From positions 6,457,765 through 6,521,764 of the forward strand of contig OZ022596.1 in NCBI GenBank assembly GCA_963669155.1: a stretch of DNA of 64,000 nucleotides, in the 5' to 3' direction. The notes under the pieces are model-generated. The model made no database searches and had not been told where the DNA came from. It was given only the letters and a program-made list of their open reading frames with translations. This DNA comes from Arbacia lixula. Taxonomy: Eukaryota; Echinodermata; Echinoidea; Arbacioida; Arbaciidae. Position numbers and translations under genes: made by a program. This document shows positions 53,295 to 64,000 of the stretch, piece by piece (positions within the stretch are counted from its first letter, which is position 1; each line of letters starts with the position of its first letter).

Positions 53295-56200
53295 CTGAGA
53301 AAAAAAATATAATACATATACTGTACACTCATTCAGAATCAGGGCTTTGTTAATCATAATTTGGCTTCAAAAATTGGCAACATTGAGAATTCATACTTTT
53401 ATTTCAATAATGGAAGATGCATTGCCTTTTAACTATTTTTTGTTTAAAAAACAAAACATAGATACAACTCAGAACGATAGTTTTGCTGTTTGAAGAGCGA
53501 GAGCATAATGCAATTTTGGTGTGGAAATAATTGTGTACATTTTTCAACTGGTAAAGATATTTTTTATTACTAAAAAGAATATAAATTTATATGTGATGCA
53601 AATTAAATTTGTCCTTACAACTCATGTAAAATAAACATTCTTTAAAAGCAAAGAAAGCATCAAAGATGAATGGAGATCTAATTTGGAATTATTATTTGCA
53701 TCAATTCTCTCAAACTTTCAATGGTCGTTGTGGTGGTTTTTTTTTTTTAATTCACTCAGGTGTTGTTTCCCAGGAAGAAAAACTTAAGCATTACACACAC
53801 CTGTGGAAAACCATCCTCCAAGTCTACGAATGCTTCTGGTTTAAGTTCGCTGTGAAATCTTTTCTGATCAATGGCTTGAGACAGAGACAGACCGCCATAA
53901 TAGATGCTCAAAATGATCTGCATAGACAGACAAAAGGAAAGTTTCACTGTTAGATAGTACATGTATTTATTTATACACTCTCGCCATGGAGACATTCAAA
54001 GAACATTTGACAGCTTTGCAATGTTTATAAGTACAGTATAATTTGCATTACTTCTTTTCAGCTATTTCAGTTATTTGTGAATTTGTTAAGACCTAGTAGC
54101 TTACATCTGGGTTAATATTAGCAGGTGTCTGTGGGGTACGTCCTGAAACCTAGAAATGTACGTAGTCATCGTTCATTTAGTTTTCTGAACGTTTTCCACT
54201 TGGTGTACCCACAGTACCTTGCCAAGTAGGCTCCCAGTCTGTATTGAGACTCAATGACGCTCCTCAGGTTAAACCCTCCTGCTCCCCCTTATTTCCCATT
54301 GAGCTTAAGTTCATATATCGTGGCTCTCCGTGTCCGAACGCTCATGTCCCCGGCCATGACACGAGGAAACCATCTTGGTACTCCCTAAACCACTATAGCC
54401 CTATCCGTGATGGCATGAAACCATCTTGGTACTCCCTGACCCACTATAGCCCCATCCATAAAAGCATGACGCCATCTTGGTACTACCTGCCCCACTATAC
54501 CCACATCCATGATACATGTAGCATGAAACCATCTTGGTACTCCTTGCCCCATTATACCCACATCCATGATGGCATGAAACCATCTTGGTACTCTCTGACC
54601 CAATATAGCGCCATCCATAAAAGCATGACGCCATCTTGGTACTACCTGCCCCACTATACCCACATCCATGATACATGTAGCATGAAAAAATCTTGGTACT
54701 CTCTGACCCATACAGCGCAATCAATGAAAGCATGATGCCATCTTGGTACTCCCTGCCCCACTGCACCCTCATCCATGATAGCAGAAAACCTTCTTGGTAC
54801 TCCCCGACCCAATATAGCCCCATCCATGAAAGCATGACGCCATCTTGGTACTCCCTAGCTGACCCACTTTAGCCATATCATGGTAGCATGAAACCATCTT
54901 GTCACTCCCTTCTCCACTATACCCACCAATGACATGTAGGAAATCATCTTGGTACTCCCTTCCCTATGATACTCACCCATGACAAACCGGAAACTATCTT
55001 GGTAGCGCCTGCTCCTCCAATCAGTAGTTTGATTTCCCCGGCCTCGTCCGTGATGATCGTAGGACACATGCTTGTAAGAGGGCGACGCATAGGAATGACG
55101 TAATTGGGCGATGTTGGCCGTGTGCTGAAGTCTACCATAGAGCAGTTGTACACAAGCCCAGTTATTGATGAGCGTACTTTGCATCCGAATCTGAAGTGAA
55201 GATAAATAAAGTTTTTATTTTGTATCGAAAGGATTAGCCACGCAGTCGTATAATGAACATGAGACATGACAAATGTAAAAACAAAGCTTCACAATAGATT
55301 CACGAGTAAGCTACCTGGATAGCAAAATATCTGGGGCCCATATGGGCTAGATATGGGTTGATCTGGCCCTGGATATGTGCCCCATATGGGCTGCCCATAT
55401 GTGTAGCATCTGGCCTATATGGCCCAATTTGGCCCAACTGGGCATTCGTGAGCACACTTTAGAATCCATAAAGATCTTTGAATGTACTATGCTCGAGTTT
55501 CTTCTCCTTCCTAACACCTCCCTGGTCAAAGCTACGAATGTACCTCTCATGTATGGTGGAGGTGGCAGCCACTCCGCTACCCTCGCCTGCCAGCACATTA
55601 ATGTGACTCGTTCCTCCGAGCTTCACTTGAATGTCTGGGGCGGGGTTGTAGAGACTTGTGTCGTCATGGGTGATGCGGTCGTTGCAAATGCCCATTGCGA
55701 TGTCGCTGGCATGGGCTTCGGATGACAAAGCCTCCAGAACCTATATCACCCAACCACAAATCATGAGTAAGAAAAACAATAAACATCTTTAAAAATGAGA
55801 TACACAGGGTTGAATAATAATGTTATGATAGGTCGTTTCATTTGACAGTTCCAAGACAGTGCATGGTCATATCGATGCACTGTACAAAGTAGCCTGACAA
55901 ATGAATGGCATAATTCCATATAAAGGAACATGTGACACAAATAAATGTATGACAGAACGTTACAAAACAGGGGCCCGTATCTCAAAGAGGTAAGATTGAT
56001 TGTATGATCACTAGATCAATCGCACGACCGATCTATTAATCGTACGACTGATATCGATTGTAAATCTTTATCTTTTTATTTCTTTAAAGATGCTTATTGT
56101 TTTTCTCTCAAATTAAATTCATACAATACAGTTCACAGAGTACAAATTCTTATATATTTTACACATCATGTAATACTTTTCAAAGACATTGTATCGTAAC

Positions 56201-59200
56201 TGATGAAGTATTACAAAAAACTACGATCGATATTGATCGTAGCTTCTATCCACATAGATCATAACTATAAGATTGATTGCAAAATCATTCATAGACTTGG
56301 AATTGCAATAGGTAACAGTGACAATTTGTAATACGGTAAGTTGCAATAGGTAGCAACTTTACAATCGATTGCAAATAAATAGCAACTCAATTAACCTTTG
56401 TGACACTGGTCCCTGAAGTGAAAAAAAGTAATAAAACAAAATCACCCAGGTACTCAGGGTGACTTACTGAACAATAGACTGATTCTGTAAATATTGACAT
56501 GGGTAAGTTTGTCCTTAATTGAAAAACACAGAGAATATGGCACGAAATTCATGTTTTTTTTTTACTTCTTGGACACTGATGGTGCCTTCATCACCGAGGT
56601 GACTTTGCATTGCAAACGCAAACTTGCACACCTCTGCAAGCCGATGATAAGTCTGTGCTAGGCCAGGAGTTGTGGCAAAGTCGTTGCGTGTCAGGCCGAA
56701 CGCTGGGATGAATGATATTGAATGAACCAGATACGATGAATTTGAAAGTTTGAAAGTCTGGAACTGTCTAGACTCTCAGAAAGCACATTCACCTATTGTA
56801 CATTTACAGACTATTAACTTCATCCAGCAAGATTTCACCTGATGTAGAAGCTTTGGTGGATACATTCAGAATAGGTGTAACGTGATAACATTTCTTTAAA
56901 ATAACAATTATGATTTTAATGCTTCTGCTGTTGTCCAATTTGAACTATGTTTAACTGTATGATAACCTCTTAAGATACGATTGTACAATGCATCAAAAGT
57001 GGAGATTTGCATACCTAAAAAAAAAGCAGGATTATCCTCTCTTTTAATGATTTCTCTATTTTATGCCTGTGCTAGCTGAGTGGGTTCAAAATGCCTCGCC
57101 TAGAAAAACGATGTGCATGCACTGCTGTGTATGGGTTGGTGTTTCGCAGGATCGACTATAATAAAGTCTATAATTGCTTAATTCTGAGTTGAATTTAAAG
57201 GAGGACTCGTGGACTCGAGGTACATGTACATTATGTGTACATTCTGAGATGAATATCTGATGAATCCCAAACTCTGAATCTGTCTGCAATATCTGATTAA
57301 TTTCCTAAAATAACTGCCTTGAACTTTTTGAGCTCTTTAAATCATACTCTTTCTGTCTTAAGTAAACAGTTATAGTGAAATTCAAAGAGAAGGTCAGTTT
57401 CTTGTTTAGGCCCTATAATGATCTCACAGAAAATGGACCTTACCTACATCATCCTAAATTCCAGTTAATGTCATCCAGGACTGACCCCATAAACTCGAGG
57501 GTCAGTTACAACCTTAAGGGTAATTCGGCGTCTGGAAAGTGGTCATAAAGGGGAAACATGATTTGGACAGCGGACTGAGCAAATGACTTCTATCACATAA
57601 CAGTACCTAGTCCAGATACTGCATACTGGCCGTATTTTATCGTCCGCCTCTCCTCCCACACACATGCATTACGCCACTGATTCACATGTAGTACGCACAC
57701 CGCGCCAGACCACTGATTGCGCGACTCCACGAATCTGTCCGCCCGAGAAAAGTGAAATTTTTTTGTATGTGATGCGCCACCAACGTTCGTTGTCGGCGGA
57801 TTGCTAAATACATGTACAGTCCAGGGGGTGGACTAAACAGTACCTTGCATGGCTTGGAGGATGAAAGCCAACGTTGGGCCGCCAGCAGGTAGTGAGGGAG
57901 CTCCGACAGTGTAGTTGGTGTGGGTGATGGGTGATTCCACAACTTCCCCCCATCTTGCACTGTAGCTGGCCAGGTCTTCTGCTGTGACAAAACCACCTAC
58001 AGTGACAGAAGGAGAAGGGAGGAAGGGGGTTGGGTGGAGGGGGGGGGGGGGGGGGTAGACAGACAGATGAAAATGGGTCAAATCAGTTATTTACTCAATA
58101 GAATATTAGACTTCAAAGAAACGCTTGTCTTTGTTTTAATTGAATCCAAATATATAAATGAGTTTTAGGTTATTCAAACCAAATGTAAGATAATAATGAC
58201 ATTAAACGGAGCAGAAAAGGACAATTAGAATGAAATCTTTCCATTTCCCGTCATAATCATATTTTTGCAGACAAATTATATAAATGCCCCATGCATATCA
58301 TTAGTCTGATAGAACCATAAAGAGTGTGATTCTCAAAATTTGAGCGGTAGACTGAAGTGAGCCCTCACCTCAGTGCTGCATATGCATGAAAACCTGCATT
58401 CAGGATCAAACATAGCATTACCTACACTAAAAAAAATTAATATTAAACTCTATTTGTCAATATCTTTAGTTCTTTACACGCGCCTGTTTGTCGTACCGTA
58501 CGTCTGCATGTCCTCCACAATACCAGCTGCGGTTTTCCCGGTCACAAACTCTTGAATGCCATTTTCAGCGAATGCCCGCAGGGTCCGCGCCAGTTCAGGG
58601 TTTCGCACTGTGTCGCCCTGTCTCTTTGGACTACCATCTTCTCGCAAGTAAAGACCCCTGCAATATGGGGGTAATGTGAGGGCGACAGATATAGAGTCAA
58701 ATAAAATTTAATTTACAAATACAAGTGAGTACTGATTGTTTTTTTGGTATAAGGGCACTGTACAAAGTCTTATTACACTGTTATTTTAAAGTTCACCCTT
58801 AAATCATTTAAATTTCAAGAAAACAAACACATGAAAGAAACGGGTTACTGAAGGTTTGACGAAAGTCGGTCAAAGGAAAAGAAAGTTTTGATGTATTGAC
58901 CCATTCATTTAATTTGATATTCCGTATGTAGTTTGTAATGAAAAATAATTCCCAACAGCCTGAGAGCTAGGTTAATGTAACTCAAGGGAAGTCGTCATAA
59001 GCACTCTAGGGCCCCGTTGCATAAAATGTACCATTAATGGTAACTCTACAATCAATAGTAACTGCCATGGTGACACAGCTTGACAGCCAATCAAATTCAA
59101 GGTTTCCATAGAAATTGCTATTTGTTTAAGTTACCATCAATGGTAAGTGTTATGCAACGGGGCCTTGGTGGGACTTAAACGAAGAAAAAAGCTGTATATA

Positions 59201-59434
59201 AGAGCTGATTATTATCTTAATCACTTTCAACTTACCAAGAACCCTCATACTCGTCCAGCGGCTGGACTTTGACCATATTCTGAAGCGTGTCGTCCAGGTG
59301 TGGTGTCACTGTGTAGCCATCCTCGGCAAGCTTGACCGCTGGCTTGACCACGTCTGCCCAGGGGAGCTTGCCGAAGCGCTGGTGGGCCTCCCACAGGCCG
59401 TGTGCCTCAGAGGGAACCGTGGAAAAGTACAGAC
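53142..59434 (-). CDS. Gamma-glutamyltransferase family protein (YwrD-like glutathione hydrolase), N-terminus off the right edge
   Basis: Eight minus-strand exons (59434-59236, 58657-58497, 57996-57844, 56702-56566, 55740-55544, 55190-54977, 53917-53801, 53294-53142) join in phase to about 443 codons ending in TGA. The family hydrolyses or transfers the gamma-glutamyl group of glutathione and self-cleaves before a catalytic Thr. Seen: EAHQRFGKLPWADVVKPAVKLA, AGIVEDMQTYGGFVTAEDLASY, QTYHRLAEVCKFAFA, GGTSHINV with the nucleophile Thr, GVAATSTI, RRPLTSMCPTI (serine pair replaced by Thr-Ser), and IGGAGATKI (oxyanion-hole glycines). The ending DPMRKPSKPAGY is typical of the YwrD-like branch. The exon or exons with the start, any signal anchor and the substrate-binding Arg lie beyond 64000 or were not found. 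Large-subunit and small-subunit regions are both represented. Confidence 0.92.
53801..53917 (-). CDS. GGT-family exon
   Basis: Acceptor CTATGCAG|ATC, donor CCACAG|GTGTGT, phase 0-0. It encodes IILSIYYGGLSLSQAIDQKR and FHSELKPEAFVDLEDGFPQ, like the 'VILNxxDxGMxLxEAVxxPRxH' region of the family. Confidence 0.92.
54355..54960. repeat. Minisatellite derived from the GGT exon/donor junction
   Basis: About eleven units of 50-60 bp, consensus 'catgaaaccatcttggtactccctgccccactatacccacatc'. Read on the minus strand it resembles the end of the 54977-55190 exon plus its donor (TACCAAGATAGTTTC…TCATGG|GTGAGTAT). Confidence 0.9.
54977..55190 (-). CDS. GGT-family exon (its 3' end has seeded a minisatellite)
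   Basis: Acceptor CACTTCAG|A, donor TCATGG|GTGAGT. It encodes FGCKVRSSITGLVYNCSMVD, RRPLTSMCPTIITDE and LLIGGAGATKIVSGLSW. The last ~40 nt and donor resemble the unit of the adjacent tandem repeat. Confidence 0.93.
55320..55442. repeat. CATATGGGC-rich patch
   Basis: Repeated 'ccatatgggc', 'atatggcccaa' and 'tggccctggatat' within 120 bp, many palindromic (CATATG, GGGCCC). It lies in a GGT intron. Confidence 0.7.
55544..55740 (-). CDS. GGT-family exon with the catalytic Thr
   Basis: Acceptor GATATAG|GTT, donor GAGAG|GTACAT. It encodes VLEALSSEAHASDIAMGI, a linker, then LGGTSHINVLAGEGSGVAAT: the autoprocessing site, with Thr as the first residue of the small subunit. 55443-55530, just past the donor, is a dispersed repeat (copy at 21722-21815). 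Confidence 0.93.
55971..56416. mobile_element. Foldback MITE 'CAGGGGCCCGTATCTCAAAGAGGT'
   Basis: The left end 'caggggcccgtatctcaaagaggtaa' is answered by 'ttaacctttgtgacactggtccctg'. The interior has repeated 'gatcgat' and 'acaatcgattgcaa' motifs. It lies in a GGT intron. Confidence 0.7.
56566..56702 (-). CDS. GGT-family exon
   Basis: Acceptor CATCCCAG|CG, donor CAAGAA|GTAAAA. It encodes FGLTRNDFATTPGLAQTYHR and LAEVCKFAFAMQSHLGDEGT, matching 'YHRIVEAFRFAYAxRxxLGD' of GGT. Confidence 0.9.
57844..57996 (-). CDS. GGT-family exon
   Basis: Acceptor CACTGTAG|GT, donor ATGCAAG|GTACTG, phase 1-1. It encodes GFVTAEDLASYSARWGEVVE and PSLPAGGPTLAFILQAMQ, matching 'GGILTxEDL' and 'SGPxLALIL' of GGT. 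Confidence 0.93.
58497..58657 (-). CDS. GGT-family exon
   Basis: Acceptor TATTGCAG|G, donor ACGTACG|GTACGA. It encodes GLYLREDGSPKRQGDTVRNP, then ELARTLRAFAENGIQEFVTG, and KTAAGIVEDMQTY. Confidence 0.93.
59009..59164. mobile_element. Foldback MITE 'GGCCCCGTTGCATAA'
   Basis: 155 bp whose ends 'ggccccgttgcataaaatgtaccattaatggtaac' and 'ttaccatcaatggtaagtgttatgcaacggggcc' pair. It lies in a GGT intron. Confidence 0.85.
59236..59434 (-). CDS. GGT-family exon (first in window)
   Basis: Acceptor CCATGCAG|GT, donor TCTTG|GTAAGT. It encodes LYFSTVPSEAHGLWEAHQRF, then GKLPWADVVKPAVKLAEDGY, a hallmark stretch of the GGT large subunit. Confidence 0.93.
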
Positions 59435-59463
59435 CTGCATGGGGAATGAGAAGACACCCAGCA

Positions 59464-59710
59464 AACAAAGAACGTTTTCAGAACGTTTTCAAAACGTTTT
59501 TGCTACATCCTGCATGTCTTCATCCTAAATAAACGTTTATGTAACGTTAAAGTTTGGACTTCAAATTTACGTTTTTTAGAACGTTTAAAAAACATTTTTG
59601 AACGTTACAAAATCAAACGTTTTGCATAGAACGTTTACAGAATTGTTGGTATAGGACGTTTACAGAACGTTTGATATAGGACGTTGCCAAAACGTTTTGG
59701 TTAGGTCCTG
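59464..59710. repeat. Dense AACGTTT motif cluster
   Basis: About 15-20 occurrences of AACGTT within 245 bp, in phrases such as 'cagaacgttttcaaaacgttttt' and 'acgtttacagaacgtttgatatagga'. It starts 30 bp from the acceptor of the 59236-59434 exon. Confidence 0.85.
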
Positions 59711-60565
59711 TACGTCTTCCTGTACATGGCCATAATATGACGTAATATATTCACGTCAGTATGGCGTATTTAAAAGACTAATCTCATCCCATCTCAATCT
59801 AATCCTAAGCATAACCTGAATTTATACCGATAGTTGATTACTTTCACTTCAAGCAATTACTGTTCACCCAAATGGCACAGAATGTTATCTACTTGAAAAA
59901 CATATTGATAACTGAGGTGGTCGTGAATATTCATGCCTGCATTAGGCCTATTGACTTGTGTCATGCTTTTGCACATTTTGATAGATATAACCGGCCTAAG
60001 TTTTGAAATTTAGACATTAAAACAATAAATGGCATTTAAATGAATGCAGACAACAATAATTACAACAAAATATTTATCTTCACTTTTAGTAAGCAATATT
60101 GTGTGGAGCATATTACAACCGGCGTACGTTTTGAAATTTAGACATTAAAATAATAAATGCCTCCTAATTGAATGCACAGAACAATAATTACAACAAAATA
60201 TATATCTTTCGTTGTACTAACCAATATTTTGTGGAGCATATTACCGTAGTACTATACACTGTATTTATATGAGTGTCAGTGTACAACAAGTATGTTAATT
60301 AATAGTAAGATATGGTAAGATAGGAGTAGGAAAGCGGTAGAATCTGGGTTGTGTGTGCGTATGAATTCATGCATGATTAGTTACGTGAGGCATCTATTTT
60401 AAACCTTTTTCTATCATATTGGTCATAAACATAACGTCAACACATAATTAACTTCCAAACGTTCTCTAACAGTCAATCGGCAGCGCTCGCTCGTTCTATA
60501 GAAATCGTGAGCGTTTTATTTTTCGTCTCGCGAAATCTCACGCGCAGATTTTGCTGCACCTAGAT
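59711..60565. other. AT-rich DNA without a gene
   Basis: It contains a diverged tandem pair ('gacattaaaacaataaatg…caacaataattacaacaaaatat' at about 60012 and again at 60140). Nothing else recognised. Confidence 0.6.
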
Positions 60566-62890
60566 CAGTGTTGTAGTTCTCGAGACTGGTCTTGGTCTCG
60601 AGACCAGTCTCGAGATCAGGATTTTTTTTCTTGGTCTTGATCTCGGTCTCGAACCCTCTGGTCTTGGTCTTGTTCTTGGTCTTGAGCCTTTCTGGTCTCG
60701 GATTTTACGTCGAGACCAGCCCGAGACCAGCTACTAAAATTACGATATTACACATAAATCATATTGATAATGCATGTCGGAGAAAGGAGATACGATCGGA
60801 GCGCATACAATTTGGAGTTACAATCATCCCTACTATACTGTGCAAGCCTGCCGCCGACCCGGCCCGGCCCCTGCCCGATCACTGCATAGCACGGGAAGCG
60901 TGAGATGCAGATTAGCGAGCATGCAATATATGTGCCAACATCACACATGCAAAGCGCATCACACTGGGTGATACATGCGTCTTTATGCGAGCCATAAAGA
61001 TGTCAGTGTTGCGAGTTGGATCGATGGTGTGTAGATGTGGTAAAACTCTCCAAGCCAGCTCTCAAGCTGTGCCATGCTGCACGCGTGATCGCATACAATA
61101 CAGGTGTGAGACTGAAAGAGTATGAGAGTCCTACCTCCCGGCCGAGATAGAGTATTGTTTATGTTTTTGGCACGAAGCTCGCTAGTGCGAATAGCGTAAA
61201 GAAAAAATTACTAGAGGAGCCAACACTTTGTCTTAATTACGCCAAATGAAAAGACGACATGGAGCTGCAAAAATTACTAAATTATGTTGAAATAATTCCA
61301 AAATGTGTGCCGCTGGGACGACTAAAAAGTTTTACAAGTTTTACCATACAAAAAACAAAACAATAATCATGCTAAAATTTAATTGTATACTAAATCATGG
61401 CAGTGTCTTCACTTGTTTCTACCGGAAGAAGAAAAACTCATGCTAAATTAAAGTACTGATACTGATAGATAGCCGTCTTCAGTTGTACAGACAGAAATCA
61501 AAGTAAGTTTTTGAATAGTTCTTGATAATATCCCTATTCAGTAATTATTTTAACAAAATAGGAATTGCACAATTTTGTATGAAAAATTGCTAAAACCAAT
61601 AAGTCTATAGAGAATGCCCTCGAGTTGTCACAGGTCTTTTTGAATGATGACAGGGTTTTTACATTGTATTAGTGTACAGTTGTATACATCTCGAAAATGG
61701 TGGAGTTATTATTATTCATTTATATCATAATGGTGCAGGTTTTGGTTACTAAGATAAAGTTTGACCAATACTCAATTTGCCTGACCTATATATAAGTAAC
61801 GTGTATGTGTTTGTAGAGAAAAACGCATGTTTTCCGAATCTGTTTCGGAAAACAATCATCATTCTTGAAATGAAGTTGTGTTTATTTTGTATGCCTTTTG
61901 TCTTTGGCATTATTAAAAAAAAACTTCACAGTATTTGATACGTTTGTCAGGAGCTCAGGCAAATATGTTCATGCAGAAATAAAGAAGTATATAAGAAGAA
62001 TGTATAAGTAACTCAAGTCATGTGTATGTGTTTATAGAGAAAAACGAATGACGAATATATTTCGGAAAACAATCATCATTCTTGAAATGAAGTTGTGTTT
62101 ATTTTGTATGCCTTGTGTCTTTGGCATTATTATAAAAAACTTCACAGTATTTGATGTTTTTCAGGAGCTCAGGCAAATATGTTTACGCAGAAATAAAGAA
62201 GTATATAAGAAGAATATATAAGTATTAAGTAACTCAAGTCATGTGTATGTGTTTATAGAGAAAAACGAATGACTTGAATATATTTCGGAAAACAATCATC
62301 ATTCTTGAAAGAAGTTGTGTTCATTTTGTATGCCTTGTGCCTTTGTCATTATTAAAAAAAATCACAGTATTTGATATGTTTTTCAGTAACTCAGGCAAAT
62401 AATGTTCATGCAGAAATAAAGAAGTATTTTTCCCCATCATACATATTATCACGATCCTGGATCATTTGTGCAGTTTGTTGCTAAACTACTAGCTACTGAC
62501 TTGTATTGTGCATTTAACTTTGAGCATGCCTGTGAAGTGATTGAAAAAGCACATTGAAAGTATAACTTTTTTAAAACAATTTTTTTCATTTAATTCAGCC
62601 ATATAGAAGAATATTACAGACTGCTCATGTTGTGCAAGTTGTGCAAGTATTAGACAGTTTATACTCAAAACCATAGTCCACAAATAACGCGTGTTTCCTC
62701 AAAACTAGTAGAAATTTAAATACTGGTGAGTGGTCTTGGTCTTGGTCTTGATCTCGTAATTTGGTGTTCTTGGTCTCGGACCTCTGTTCTTGATCTTGAA
62801 CCAATTTTTTGGTTCTTGATCTTGGTCTCGGGGTGTTTGGTCTTGGTCTTGATCTTGGTCTCGGATGGTCTGGTCTTGACTACAACACTG
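60566..62890. mobile_element. Non-autonomous hAT-type DNA transposon
   Basis: The termini CAGTGTTGTAGT and CTACAACACTG are inverted, and an 8-bp target duplication ACCTAGAT flanks both sides (60558-60565 and 62891-62898), both hallmarks of hAT elements. Subterminal 'ggtcttggtctcgagacc' repeats occur at both ends (60585-60725, 62727-62875). Inside, 61798-62435 has three ~220-bp tandem units. No transposase frame, so it depends on an element elsewhere. Confidence 0.9.
61798..62435. repeat. ~220-bp tandem repeat inside the hAT element
   Basis: Units start 'cgtgtatgtgtttgtagagaaaaacg' near 61800, 62020 and 62240. All share 'ttcggaaaacaatcatcattcttgaaa' and 'agctcaggcaaatatgtt'-like text. Confidence 0.9.
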
Positions 62891-63087
62891 ACCTAGATTA
62901 TGAAGGAATTCGACATGCTCGCGAGATCTGTTGCTGGTGTCTTCTGTAAGCATACTGATCAGGAATTTTTTAGGCAGGGATTGAGATTATATGTTTCTTA
63001 ATATATGTTTTCATTTTTTTCCGAAATCCGCAAAGGAGTTTTTATGTCATGTGCTTTCAAAAACAGGCCTCAATTTTTTTTTGAAAT

Positions 63088-63885
63088 ATGTAAGCTCTCA
63101 GACCTTGCTGGATCCTGACCCTTCTATGGGTTGTACGGCAACGACAGTTACGGCTCTAGAAAGCCAATACTTCCGCGGAGATTTTAATTCCAATATTGTT
63201 TGGGCTCAAAAATAAAACATTTTTGCTATTCGTCTTCAAAGTGACGCGAGATTTCAGAAATCGTACGGACTTCGCAACCGATATATATGTAAGCTCTCAG
63301 ACTTTGCTGGATCCGGACCCTTCTACAATTTGGACGGCAACACCAGTTACAGCTTTGGAAAGCCAGTACTCTAGCGGAGAATTTGATTCCAGTTTTGTTT
63401 GGGCTCGAAAATAACACATTTGTGCAATTCGTCTTCAAAGTGACGCGAATTTTCAGAAATCATCGGACTTCGCAAACGATATTCGTCCGCAGGCAGCAGA
63501 AAACACGGGATTTTATTTTCAGCGAGGTAGTCGTGACCTTCATTTGTCCTCTAGAACCGCGGAAAACGTCTCCTTTTCAAACTGCGATATCTTCATGAAT
63601 ATATCATATTTTCGTACGCTTTTTTTTGCATCTGTATGTTGGAGGTCGAAATTTATCAACTATGAAGAATCATTTCATTAAAATAGGGAGAAAAATATTG
63701 TAAATTCGAGATAAATATGTGGTTCTAATTAAATAAAGAAAAATGAATATAAACTCTATATTTCAATGTCAATCGCTTTTAAGCCCCTAACATTTATAGG
63801 TCATCTGAAGCGGAATGTATTGTACTTTATGAAGGTACCATTATTTTTCAACCTCCCCCCATAGAAGGGTCAGGATCCAGCAAAA
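63088..63885. repeat. Two ~200-bp direct repeats with an inverted end
   Basis: 63088-63289 and 63290-63480 share 'gtaagctctcagac(c/t)ttgctggatcc(t/g)gacccttcta' and 'cttcaaagtgacgcga'. The phrase 'catagaagggtcaggatccagcaaa' at 63861-63885 is the reverse complement of the unit start, suggesting a mobile element. Confidence 0.75.
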
Positions 63886-64000
63886 CATCAACCATGTTCA
63901 AATCCAAAATGAGCGAGATATGACGAAGTTGTGAGCGATCATAATCAGCCAATCATAGTCCGCGACACTTGAATCGCCGGTAGTATTTCGTTATTATCGT

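Noticed and set aside
60592..60971. Overlapping frames at the left end of the hAT element
   Set aside because: Generated by 'ggtcttggtctcg' subterminal repeats; no transposase motif.
1..64000. tRNA, rRNA or riboswitch genes
   Set aside because: No cloverleaf with internal promoter boxes and no rRNA-like sequence was recognised by eye; a covariance-model search was not possible.

Overview
This window is eukaryotic nuclear DNA. Coding sequence is cut into short exons with GT-AG introns, and the rest is dense in microsatellites, foldback (MITE-like) elements, LINE 3' ends, an LTR retrotransposon and a hAT-type element. The intron-rich genes, the Ty3/gypsy element and the repeat content fit a marine invertebrate deuterostome, most likely an echinoderm. 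That is a judgement from style; nothing here identifies a species.

Layout. (1) 1-11576, minus: 5' and middle exons of a secreted or membrane protein with LDL-receptor class B (YWTD) repeats, a degenerate EGF-like exon and a Thr/Pro-rich exon present twice. Its signal-peptide exon lies at 11516-11576, behind a 5.2 kb intron. A 1.07 kb trinucleotide array sits in another intron. (2) 11577-20940: intergenic, with several foldback elements and the 3' end of a LINE. (3) 20941-36473, plus: a complete seven-exon MRI1 gene (methylthioribose-1-phosphate isomerase, 372 aa, methionine salvage). Its 10.2 kb first intron holds an intact Ty3/gypsy element (22119-29864) with identical 170-bp LTRs, inserted into the apex of an older foldback element. 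(4) 36474-41863: intergenic, with two elements built alike: a hairpin, then GTCCGTCC repeats, then ~157-170 bp tandem repeats. (5) 41864-50568, plus: exons of a zinc-finger plus tyrosine-recombinase-like gene (Crypton-like), with at least one frame break. (6) 50569-53141: intergenic, with another exact 157-bp array. (7) 53142-59434, minus: the last eight exons of a gamma-glutamyltransferase-family gene (YwrD-like glutathione hydrolase); its N-terminal exons lie beyond the right edge. (8) 59435-64000: presumably intron or upstream DNA of that gene, with a 2.3 kb non-autonomous hAT element bounded by an 8-bp target duplication.

The three enzyme or receptor genes are functionally unrelated neighbours, not an operon. 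The most notable points are: exon/5'-splice-site junctions amplified in tandem into the adjacent intron in two unrelated genes (MRI1 exon 5 and a GGT exon); the multi-exon tyrosine-recombinase gene; transposon-borne arrays in which many units carry AGGTCAAAGGTCA, a DR1-type nuclear-receptor site; and several nested insertions.
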